Source: Clostridiales bacterium (GTDB lineage: Bacteria > Bacillota > Clostridia > Lachnospirales > WQUN01). Taken from it: 5,292 bases of DNA. This document shows, piece after piece, positions 1-5,292 of the stretch (the stretch's first letter is position 1; every line of letters begins with the position of its first letter). The stretch is taken from positions 1 to 5,292 of the forward strand of contig JAIRVD010000320.1 of assembly GCA_031254075.1 (NCBI GenBank). The letters run 5' to 3'. The notes below the pieces were generated by a model. It was not told where the DNA came from and made no database searches. It saw nothing but the letters and a program-made list of their open reading frames with translations. A program made the translations under genes and the position numbers.

Positions 1-2
1 CG

Positions 3-692
3 CACATGAATTATTTGCGCGCTTTAATCGAAACACTCGCATTCGCACTGCTGTTTTCGCTACTTAACGTAGTGATTTGTTCGATGGTGGGTTATGGCTT
101 CGCGCGGTTTAAGTTTCCCGGCTCAAACATTCTTTTCGCATTGGCGATTCTTACGATTGTTGTGCCTGTACACAGTTACATGGTTCCGCTGTTTATGGAT
201 TTCAGATTTTTCCTTGGAACGGGTATTAATATTCTGAATACTTGGTGGGCGCTTGCACTGCTCACCGCCACGGGTGTCGGGTTGCGCAGCGGGCTTTATA
301 TTTATATTTTCCGCCAGTTCTTCCGAGGCTTGCCGAAAGAAATCGAAGAAGCCGCATTCATAGACGGTGCGGGTCCGTTGTATACTTATGTTAAAGTTAT
401 GATGCCCAACTCCGTTCCTGCGATTGTTACGGTTTTGCTGTTCTCGTTTGTTTGGCATTACAATGACACTTTTTATACCTCGCTTCTTACGCCCGATTTG
501 AAATTCCTTTCATCGTCGCTGACGGGTTTGGGGCCGGCATATCGCGACGCGGTCACCGCGACAAGCCAGCTTGAAATTCAAATGGTTGTTTTCGCGGGCG
601 TAATGCTTGTTGTTACTCCAATTCTGACAATCTACCTGTTTCTGCAGCGTTATTTCGTCGAAGGACTCGAACGCAGCGGGATTGTAGGTTAA
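3..692 (+). CDS. Carbohydrate ABC transporter permease, MalG-type (5' end cut by window edge)
   Basis: Inner-membrane permease subunit of a sugar-type (CUT1-like) ABC importer; it would pair with a second permease and an ATPase to pass substrate from the binding protein into the cell. Numbering from the first visible Met (base 6), hydrophobic segments lie near residues 8-30, 41-65, 79-103, 135-160 and 192-214. The EAA loop that docks on the ATPase is clear at 114-134 (EEAAFIDGAG, then a terminal MMP). The GYGFARFKFPG stretch (29-39) and the C-terminal QRYFVEGL are typical of the MalG group. Family members are usually about 270-300 residues; here only 228 follow the Met, and the first transmembrane helix is missing. 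The frame is open to the left edge, so the Met at base 6 is probably internal and the gene starts outside the window. The solute-binding protein follows after 29 bases, probably in the same operon. Family assignment is firm; the substrate is unknown. Confidence 0.93.
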   Translation, partial: HMNYLRALIETLAFALLFSLLNVVICSMVGYGFARFKFPGSNILFALAILTIVVPVHSYMVPLFMDFRFFLGTGINILNTWWALALLTATGVGLRSGLYIYIFRQFFRGLPKEIEEAAFIDGAGPLYTYVKVMMPNSVPAIVTVLLFSFVWHYNDTFYTSLLTPDLKFLSSSLTGLGPAYRDAVTATSQLEIQMVVFAGVMLVVTPILTIYLFLQRYFVEGLERSGIVG

Positions 693-708
693 AAATATTA
701 AAATTAAG

Positions 709-714
709 AGGAGG
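709..714 (+). promoter_or_regulatory. Ribosome binding site of the solute-binding protein gene
   Basis: AGGAGG lies 7 bases before the ATG at 722, a near-perfect Shine-Dalgarno sequence. It fixes the start so that the signal peptide begins MKKF. The strong site fits the need for much more binding protein than permease from one mRNA. Confidence 0.85.
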
Positions 715-721
715 ACTTTAA

Positions 722-2200
722 ATGAAAAAATTTGCAGCATTAATGCTTGTGTTTGTGTTAATTCTTTCGGCGTGTACCGGACGCGGCGATAACACAACCA
801 CCGAAACAACACCCGAACCGCCCGTTGTTGCCGCTACCGAGGACGACAGTCCGGCAGTAGTGGAATTAAACGAATACGGTCTTCCCGTCGCGCTTGGCGG
901 CGGAAGAATTCACGAGGCGCGCGATTTCGGCGGACGCACATTGGTAATCGGCGCGTGGTGGGACAGACCGCTCTCCGATATTGCTTGGGGCGACCCACCA
1001 GACAGAGCAACATCATCGAATTATTCGCTTGCGATGATGAGATGGGAAAATGCTCGCCGCGTTGAACAGGCTTTTAATGTGCGATTTGATTATGTAAATG
1101 TCGGCTACGACGATTTTCTGCCGCAGCTTACGACGAGTGTTTTAACCGGAAGTCCGTTTGCCGATGTTGTTGTTCTTGACGACTGGATGCAGTTTCCCGC
1201 GATGAACAGCTTGATTCAGCCGTGGAACAACGTGAGTTTACCCGCGTCCGACCTTTTGGGCAACAGAATTTACACGTCGGTATTAACAAGGGATGAAAAT
1301 GACAATATTTGGGTAATCGACCAAAACGGCGTTAACGCTCAATCTTACGGGCTTGGCGTGAATCTCGACATCATCAATGTAGACGGCTTGCCGAACCCCG
1401 TTGATTTATTTGAAGCGGGCGAATGGACTTGGGACGCGATGCTCGATATCATGCGCCGCGCAACACGCGACACAGACAACGACGGCGTTAACGACCAATT
1501 CGGAATCGCAGGTCAGCCCGGTGATATCGTTCAGCATCTCATCGGCGCGAATGACGGCGTTATGGTTGATTCAGACCGAAACTACGGTTTCAGTCATCAG
1601 AACACCGTTGAGGCATTGGAATTCGTTCAGCAGATTTTCAGCGAACGCTTGTGGGCTGCGGAAGCAGGCGGCGTTATGGATACAGGCAACTGGGACAGAA
1701 ACTTCTACATCGCTTATCAAGAGGGGCATTCCGCGTTATTCCCCGGAATCCTCTGGGCTTTCCAAAACAGCCCGCCCGCTTTTAACTTCGCTTTTGTTCC
1801 GTTCCCGACGGGTCCTTCCAACGAATCGGGCAACACTTGGCTCACGGGCTTCCGCCAAGGATACGCTCTCGCTGCCGGCTCAGACTGGTCTGCCGAAGAT
1901 GTTCTCATCATAATGGAAGAACTCTGGTCATGGCCGGGCGATGAACCCCAATTGCTTTTCGAATCGGGAGACGTCGAATACCTGCGCGAACACTACCGCA
2001 CCGAGGGCGATGTGCAGCGCGTAATCTACGCGGGCAATACCGCCGCCGCCGATATCGGCAGAGTTGCGGGAACCTACTACTGGGTTCTCGGCGGCTTCGC
2101 TTCCGCCTTCTGGAACCAGGAAATGGACGTAATGCAGGCAATCGAATTCCACCGAGGCCCGCAGCAGGAGATGCTGGATGAGTTTTTCAGAAGTAATTAA
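722..2200 (+). CDS. Extracellular solute-binding lipoprotein of a sugar-type ABC importer
   Basis: Probable substrate-capturing subunit of the importer whose permease precedes it. Residues 1-18 form a lipoprotein signal peptide: MKK, a hydrophobic core, then the lipobox LSAC with Cys18 as the lipidation site. A low-complexity Thr/Glu/Pro-rich linker (about 23-45) would tether the domain to the membrane. The mature domain opens with GRTLVIGAWWD and continues with the pattern of family 1 extracellular solute-binding proteins, including an aromatic-rich C-terminal half. Residues 250-261 (DTDNDGVNDQFG) form an EF-hand/dockerin-like calcium loop with Asp at 250, 252, 254 and 258; similar loops are seen in other members of this superfamily. 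At 492 residues it is at the long end for the family. The start is set by the AGGAGG site 7 bases upstream. The ligand cannot be read from sequence; an oligosaccharide is likely because the permease is MalG-like. Confidence 0.92.
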   Translation: MKKFAALMLVFVLILSACTGRGDNTTTETTPEPPVVAATEDDSPAVVELNEYGLPVALGGGRIHEARDFGGRTLVIGAWWDRPLSDIAWGDPPDRATSSNYSLAMMRWENARRVEQAFNVRFDYVNVGYDDFLPQLTTSVLTGSPFADVVVLDDWMQFPAMNSLIQPWNNVSLPASDLLGNRIYTSVLTRDENDNIWVIDQNGVNAQSYGLGVNLDIINVDGLPNPVDLFEAGEWTWDAMLDIMRRATRDTDNDGVNDQFGIAGQPGDIVQHLIGANDGVMVDSDRNYGFSHQNTVEALEFVQQIFSERLWAAEAGGVMDTGNWDRNFYIAYQEGHSALFPGILWAFQNSPPAFNFAFVPFPTGPSNESGNTWLTGFRQGYALAAGSDWSAEDVLIIMEELWSWPGDEPQLLFESGDVEYLREHYRTEGDVQRVIYAGNTAAADIGRVAGTYYWVLGGFASAFWNQEMDVMQAIEFHRGPQQEMLDEFFRSN

Positions 2201-2245
2201 GGGCAAAAAGATTAAGACCGTTGCGTTGTACGCAAACCTTAAAAT

Positions 2246-2279
2246 AAAAAATCGTCGCGCACCGGCGCGGCGATTTTTG
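2246..2279. terminator. Bidirectional intrinsic terminator between convergent operons
   Basis: A 14-bp stem pairs 2247-2260 with 2265-2278 around an ACCG loop, with one G-T wobble (2255/2270). The inner part is GC-rich (CGTCGCGC/GCGCGGCG). The outer pairs are A-T, giving a T run after the stem on the + strand and a run of six T on the - strand. It lies 46 bases past the solute-binding protein stop and 13 bases past the aminotransferase stop, so one hairpin can end both transcripts. Confidence 0.9.
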
Positions 2280-2291
2280 TTGTTTATCGAA

Positions 2292-3455
2292 TTAGGCAAA
2301 TATGATTTTCCTCCATCTCTCCATACATGTTTCTAAAGTTGTGCGCGGGCAGGCGATGTTTATTCGCATAAAGCCGTCGCCGCTTGCGCCGTAGATTGAG
2401 CCGGGGGATAACCAAAGCTTTGCTTCGAGCGTGAGTTTGCGGTCGAGTTGCTTGGACGAAAGCCCGAGTGCGCGGCAGTCGAGCCATGCGAGGTAGGTGG
2501 CTTGCGGCGGAACGAGACGAATAACGGGCATGTTGGTTTTCAGAAAGGCATCTAAGTACATATAGTTTGACCAAAGGTAATCGTTTAACGCGGCGAGCCA
2601 TTCCGAACCATGAGTGTAGGCGGCGCGACAGGCGACTACTCCTAGCGCAGACGGAATTTCATGTGCGTTTTTTGCGGCGTGGCGGTTGAATGTTTCGCGT
2701 AGCTTTGAGTTTGAGATGAAGACGTTGGAAAGCTGCAATCCCGCGAGGTTGAAGGTTTTGCTCGGCGCGGTAAACAGGAGTATGTTCTCGTGCGGGCAAA
2801 GCGCGGGCAGAACGCGGTGAGTGTTTCCGTCAAAAATAAAATCGCAGTGAATTTCGTCGGAGAGAATCAGGACATTGTGCTTTGTACAGATACGGGAAAT
2901 TTCGCGCAGTTCATCGGCAGTCCAGCAGCGGCTGACGGGGTTGTGCGGACTGCACAGTATGAAAATTTTTACGTTGTTGGTGATGATTTTTTGTTCGAAG
3001 TCGGCGAAGTCGATGAAGTATTTTTCGTTGCATTGGAGTTCGTTGACGATTAGGCGGCGGTTGTTAAGCAGAATTATTTCTTTGAACGGGTAGTAGACGG
3101 GTTCTTGGATTAGGATTGCGTCGTTGCGTTTGGAAAATGCGCGCAGTGCAATCGAAAGCGCGTACACAACGCCGGGTGCAATGACTACCCAGTCGCGTGA
3201 AAATTCGTAGCCGAAACGCCCGGTGAACCAGTTTTTCAGCGCATCAAAATAAGCCGCGTCAGGTTCGCAGTAGCCGAAAATTCCGTGCGTCACGCGCGAG
3301 TGCAATGCGTCAAGCACTTGCGGCGGCGCGGGAAAATCCATATCCGCAACCCACAGCGGCAAAACGTCGGCGGGCTTTCCGAAAACTGCCGCGCCGTCAA
3401 ATTTCATGCTGTCCGTTCCGCAGCGGTTAATTATCGTGTCAAAGTCGTAAGTCAT
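2292..3455 (-). CDS. MalY/PatB family PLP-dependent C-S lyase (cystathionine beta-lyase-like aminotransferase)
   Basis: Cytosolic fold-type I PLP enzyme. Known members cleave the C-S bond of cystathionine or cysteine conjugates (beta-elimination to pyruvate, ammonia and a thiol); some act as aminotransferases. Hallmarks visible: LPLWVADMDF near the N-terminus (32-41), the GxxYAL region (95-100), YYPF (121-124), SPHNP with Asn172, SDEIHCD with Asp200, the Schiff-base lysine K233 in APSKTFNLAGLQ, and the carboxylate-binding Arg364 in FMRINIACP. At 387 residues it has full family length and looks intact. The motif usually read as NPVGRVW is NPVSRCW here, a Gly-to-Ser change whose effect is unknown. 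The start ATG overlaps the previous gene's stop (ATGA, 3452-3455), and no Shine-Dalgarno sequence is visible just upstream, so translation probably depends on coupling. It is the last gene of the - strand operon. The exact substrate cannot be told from sequence. Confidence 0.92.
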   Translation of the reverse strand: MTYDFDTIINRCGTDSMKFDGAAVFGKPADVLPLWVADMDFPAPPQVLDALHSRVTHGIFGYCEPDAAYFDALKNWFTGRFGYEFSRDWVVIAPGVVYALSIALRAFSKRNDAILIQEPVYYPFKEIILLNNRRLIVNELQCNEKYFIDFADFEQKIITNNVKIFILCSPHNPVSRCWTADELREISRICTKHNVLILSDEIHCDFIFDGNTHRVLPALCPHENILLFTAPSKTFNLAGLQLSNVFISNSKLRETFNRHAAKNAHEIPSALGVVACRAAYTHGSEWLAALNDYLWSNYMYLDAFLKTNMPVIRLVPPQATYLAWLDCRALGLSSKQLDRKLTLEAKLWLSPGSIYGASGDGFMRINIACPRTTLETCMERWRKIIFA

Positions 3456-4276
3456 TGGTTAAACCACGCATCGTTAAAATTTTGAGCTTCCATTGAAATA
3501 TTTCGAAAAATTCCCGCCGCGCCGTCTTGGTAGTTTGAAAGAATTATCAAAATATACGGCGACGGAGCGTAAATTATCGCCGCGTCGTTGAATGACGGAT
3601 TAGCCCAGCCGTATTTATTTACGACGGGATAGTCCGATTGAATAAACGAGGGCGTTGCAAGCAGGTCGTTTCGGAAAAACTCGCAATACGCGCCGTCTGA
3701 CCACATGTAGCGGTTTGCGGCGTTAAGCCAGATTGCCGTGTCGGAAACGGTGGTGTTTTGCGTTGCGATGTTTCCGATAAAATCGGGGTTTGCACCGATT
3801 TCATTTACATAGTCGGCATATGAAAATTGCGCGTTCGCCGTTGCGCGGATTAACATGCGATAGGCGACATTGTCGCTGTAAAGCATCGAATACGAAAGCA
3901 ATTCGCGCGTCGTAAACCGCGTTCCGGCTTCCATGTTTTGAATTCGCCCCGTGCCGCCCCGCCGGTCTTCTTCGCGAAAAACATGAATCGCGTCCATGGA
4001 AATTAATTCGCGTTCCGCCAAAGTGTATACATATAACGCGTGATTCCATTTCGTAACGCTCGCGGCGAAATGAATCTGCTCGGGATTGTATGTGAAAACA
4101 AACCCCGTTTCGAGATTTTGATAAAGCAGAGAAATGTTATTTCCGTATTGACGCAAAATAGTTTCAAGCTCATGCGTGTCGGGCATGGAAATTAAATTTT
4201 CATTCGTATTAGCCTTCAAAGTAATAGTAGAAAAAGCAAAAATAATTCCAAACGCAAGAAAAATATGCTTTATCAT
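3452..4276 (-). CDS. Exported serine hydrolase, class A beta-lactamase-like fold
   Basis: Probable active-site serine hydrolase acting outside the membrane, with peptidoglycan or a related D-amino-acid substrate as the likely target. Residues 1-22 look like a signal peptide (MIKH, hydrophobic core, possible cleavage after LKA); no lipobox cysteine is present. The three penicillin-recognising motifs are all there: S73-V-T-K76 (nucleophile and general base), S134-D-N136, and K221-Y-G223 in place of the usual KTG. The segment after SDN runs quickly to NTTVSDTAIWL, leaving no room for a standard omega loop, and the ExxLN glutamate needed to deacylate penicillins is not visible. A carboxypeptidase- or esterase-like role is therefore more likely than antibiotic resistance. 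A good ribosome binding site precedes the ATG. The gene overlaps both neighbours by 4 bases (ATGA). Family fold is likely; function is uncertain. Confidence 0.85.
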   Translation of the reverse strand: MIKHIFLAFGIIFAFSTITLKANTNENLISMPDTHELETILRQYGNNISLLYQNLETGFVFTYNPEQIHFAASVTKWNHALYVYTLAERELISMDAIHVFREEDRRGGTGRIQNMEAGTRFTTRELLSYSMLYSDNVAYRMLIRATANAQFSYADYVNEIGANPDFIGNIATQNTTVSDTAIWLNAANRYMWSDGAYCEFFRNDLLATPSFIQSDYPVVNKYGWANPSFNDAAIIYAPSPYILIILSNYQDGAAGIFRNISMEAQNFNDAWFNQ

Positions 4277-5244
4277 AACTCACTTCCTTTGACTGTTGTG
4301 CCGGTGGAAAAGTAGCGTACTTTTTCGCCCATTATCTCACGCAATGATTGATACGCTTTTTCACCCGTGCAGTGGCAGGTGTAAAATATTGTTTCGTGTG
4401 AGGATAATTCCGTCGCCAGTTCTTCGATTAATTGCGGCGATTCGGCAGCTTTGGTTACGGGATTGTATAAATGAAATCCGCCGAAAACGGCATTGATTGC
4501 GCGGTGTTTTGTCGCCGCTCGCAGAATGTTCGCAATGCCTCTGTGCGAACAGCCGGAAAACAATGCCGATTTTCCGCCCGAAGTTACAATAAGGTTTTGT
4601 TCATGCAAAAAATCGTCGCGCTCGAATCCGTTTTGCGTTTTTCGTAAAAGAACGCGATGGCTCTTTGTATCGAACTGGCCTTCAACATCGGAAAACAACA
4701 ATAATTCATCGTCGATTTCCAAAACGCCGTCGGTGAAAATTATTCGTTCGTTTGCGGCTAATTTTTTATCCAACCCGATATATTTTTTCGCAAAAAGAAT
4801 TTCAATAAAATACGGCTCAAACGCTTTTTTGTGAATATAGATTTTCGCTTTGTCGTTTACGCGCAAAAAATCCGAAAGCGCGCCGCCGTGGTCGCTGTGA
4901 CCATGCGACAATACGAATATATCAATTTCCGCTAAATCTATCCCGAGTTGCTTCGCGTTATAAATAAAAGCATCGTTCGGACCGACATCAAAAAGAATTT
5001 TATGCTTTGCGGTTTCTATATAGATGCTTAAACCGTGTTTTGTTTTAAGCGCGTCATCATTTGTAGTATTTTCCACAAGTGCGGTTATATTCATTATTTT
5101 TGCGATTTCAACAAGCAATTCAGGTTCTGCTTCAAATAAATATTTATCAAAATATTCATTTGAAATTTTACCCGAACGTAAAATGAATTCTCCGTTTATA
5201 TATGCAGTGTTAAATATTTTTTTTGCTATTTCTTTTTTGTCCAT
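4273..5244 (-). CDS. Chimeric protein: PyrE N-terminal fragment fused to a DHPS-like metallo-beta-lactamase-fold hydrolase
   Basis: Residues 1 to about 49 resemble the N-terminus of bacterial orotate phosphoribosyltransferase: IAKKIF, then GEFILRSGKISNEYFDKYLF (18-37) and PELLVEIAK. The rest of PyrE, including the PRPP loop, is absent. Residues 51-323 form a complete MBL-fold metallo-hydrolase of the DHPS-like group. It opens MNITALVENT, with GLSIYIET, ILFDVG (Asp86), the metal-binding motif H114-G-H116-S-D118-H119, FSGCSHRG (His234), GGFHL (His258) and YTCHCTG (His291). Enzymes of this group bind two metal ions; most have no known substrate. The start at 5244 is favoured because GGAGG lies 6 bases upstream with a TATAAT box behind it. 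The internal Met51 (base 5094), the usual MBL start, has no visible ribosome site. It is the first gene of the operon and overlaps the next by ATGA. The MBL call is firm; the PyrE call rests on recalled family sequence. Confidence 0.88.
   Translation of the reverse strand: MDKKEIAKKIFNTAYINGEFILRSGKISNEYFDKYLFEAEPELLVEIAKIMNITALVENTTNDDALKTKHGLSIYIETAKHKILFDVGPNDAFIYNAKQLGIDLAEIDIFVLSHGHSDHGGALSDFLRVNDKAKIYIHKKAFEPYFIEILFAKKYIGLDKKLAANERIIFTDGVLEIDDELLLFSDVEGQFDTKSHRVLLRKTQNGFERDDFLHEQNLIVTSGGKSALFSGCSHRGIANILRAATKHRAINAVFGGFHLYNPVTKAAESPQLIEELATELSSHETIFYTCHCTGEKAYQSLREIMGEKVRYFSTGTTVKGSEL
4283..4290 (-). promoter_or_regulatory. Ribosome binding site of the serine hydrolase gene
   Basis: On the - strand AAAGGAAG precedes the ATG at 4276 by about 6 bases. 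It lies inside the end of the upstream MBL gene, so this gene has its own ribosome site besides the ATGA overlap. This supports the chosen start, which also gives a sensible signal peptide. Confidence 0.65.
5095..5244 (-). other. PyrE-like (orotate phosphoribosyltransferase) N-terminal segment within the chimera
   Basis: These 150 bases encode the first 50 residues of the chimera. In Salmonella PyrE the matching stretch (GEFTLKSGRKSPYFF) forms the orotate-contacting loop, with a lysine before SG and an aromatic pair after it; here those places hold Arg23 and Tyr31-Phe32. The segment ends where PyrE would go on to its phosphoribosyltransferase core. By hand count it is about 25% GC (38 of 150), more AT-rich than most of the MBL domain that follows. 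It cannot make nucleotides alone because the PRPP-binding half is missing. Confidence 0.75.
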
Positions 5245-5250
5245 TTTATC

Positions 5251-5255
5251 CCTCC
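5251..5255 (-). promoter_or_regulatory. Ribosome binding site of the PyrE-MBL chimera
   Basis: On the - strand GGAGG stands 6 bases before the ATG at 5244. It decides the start in favour of the full fusion over the MBL-only start at 5094. Confidence 0.85.
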
Positions 5256-5264
5256 GACAAACTG

Positions 5265-5292
5265 ATTATATCGCATTAAACGGGTAATCGCA
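5265..5292 (-). promoter_or_regulatory. Sigma-70-type promoter of the three-gene - strand operon
   Basis: A perfect TATAAT -10 box reads on the - strand at 5270-5265. With a 17-base spacer the -35 hexamer would be xTGCGA, its first base lying beyond the window edge; 3 of the 5 visible bases match TTGACA. Transcription would start near 5258, leaving a leader of roughly 13 bases that holds little more than the ribosome site. So short a leader leaves no room for a pyrimidine attenuator or riboswitch. Confidence 0.6.

Noticed and set aside
6..692. A complete, naturally short permease starting at base 6.
   Set aside because: The frame is open to the left edge, the first transmembrane helix of the family is absent, and no ribosome site can be seen in the five bases before it.
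2212..2242. A second terminator hairpin (TTGCGT/ACGCAA with an outer TTAAG/CTTAA pairing).
   Set aside because: The inner stem is only 6 bp with a 3-base loop, the outer part needs a 4x2 internal loop, and the far stronger hairpin lies directly downstream.
2790..3093. Open frames on the + strand opposite the aminotransferase gene.
   Set aside because: They are antisense to a gene with all of its catalytic motifs, have no ribosome site and resemble no known protein.
2292..3455. A functional link between a MalY-type enzyme and the neighbouring MalG-type transporter, as in the E. coli maltose system, where MalY restrains MalT.
   Set aside because: The two are on opposite strands in separate operons divided by a terminator, no MalT-like regulator is visible, and MalY/PatB enzymes are widespread without any maltose role.
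3452..4276. An antibiotic-resistance class A beta-lactamase.
   Set aside because: The omega-loop glutamate region is missing and KTG is replaced by KYG, so resistance is not supported by the sequence.
4273..5094. An MBL-only gene starting at 5094, with the PyrE-like part as untranslated remnant.
   Set aside because: No ribosome site precedes 5094, while 5244 has GGAGG at good spacing and a -10 box; a second internal start remains possible.

Overview
The window holds the end of a sugar-type ABC transporter operon on the + strand and a compact three-gene operon on the - strand. The two converge on a shared hairpin terminator near 2246-2279. The lipoprotein-type solute-binding protein, strong AGGAGG-like ribosome binding sites, tight ATGA gene overlaps and the PyrE-type N-terminus all suggest a low-to-medium GC Firmicutes (Clostridia-like) bacterium, perhaps uncultured. 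This is inference, and no ribosomal or other marker gene is present. Composition varies strongly along the window: one 60-base line at 2041-2100 is 67% GC, while the 150 bases at 5095-5244 are about 25% GC (both hand-counted).

Region 1 (1-2280, + strand): a MalG-type membrane permease cut by the left edge, then 29 bases later an extracellular solute-binding lipoprotein. Together they are part of a carbohydrate (CUT1-like) importer; the partner permease presumably lies to the left. A 14-bp hairpin flanked by A and T runs closes the operon and can serve both strands.

Region 2 (2292-5292, - strand, read right to left): a TATAAT promoter with a very short leader drives three genes joined by two 4-base ATGA overlaps. 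These are (i) a 323-residue protein whose first ~50 residues look like the N-terminus of orotate phosphoribosyltransferase (PyrE), fused in frame to a complete DHPS-like metallo-beta-lactamase-fold hydrolase; (ii) an exported class-A-beta-lactamase-like serine hydrolase that lacks the omega-loop region; and (iii) a MalY/PatB-type PLP-dependent C-S lyase/aminotransferase. The tight coupling implies co-production, but the shared pathway is not evident from the sequence.

The most unusual item is the PyrE-fragment/MBL chimera. It keeps the orotate-contacting N-terminal loop of PyrE, has none of the PRPP-binding part, and joins the MBL domain exactly at that domain's usual first methionine. I see no CRISPR array, tRNA, rRNA, insertion sequence or attachment site.
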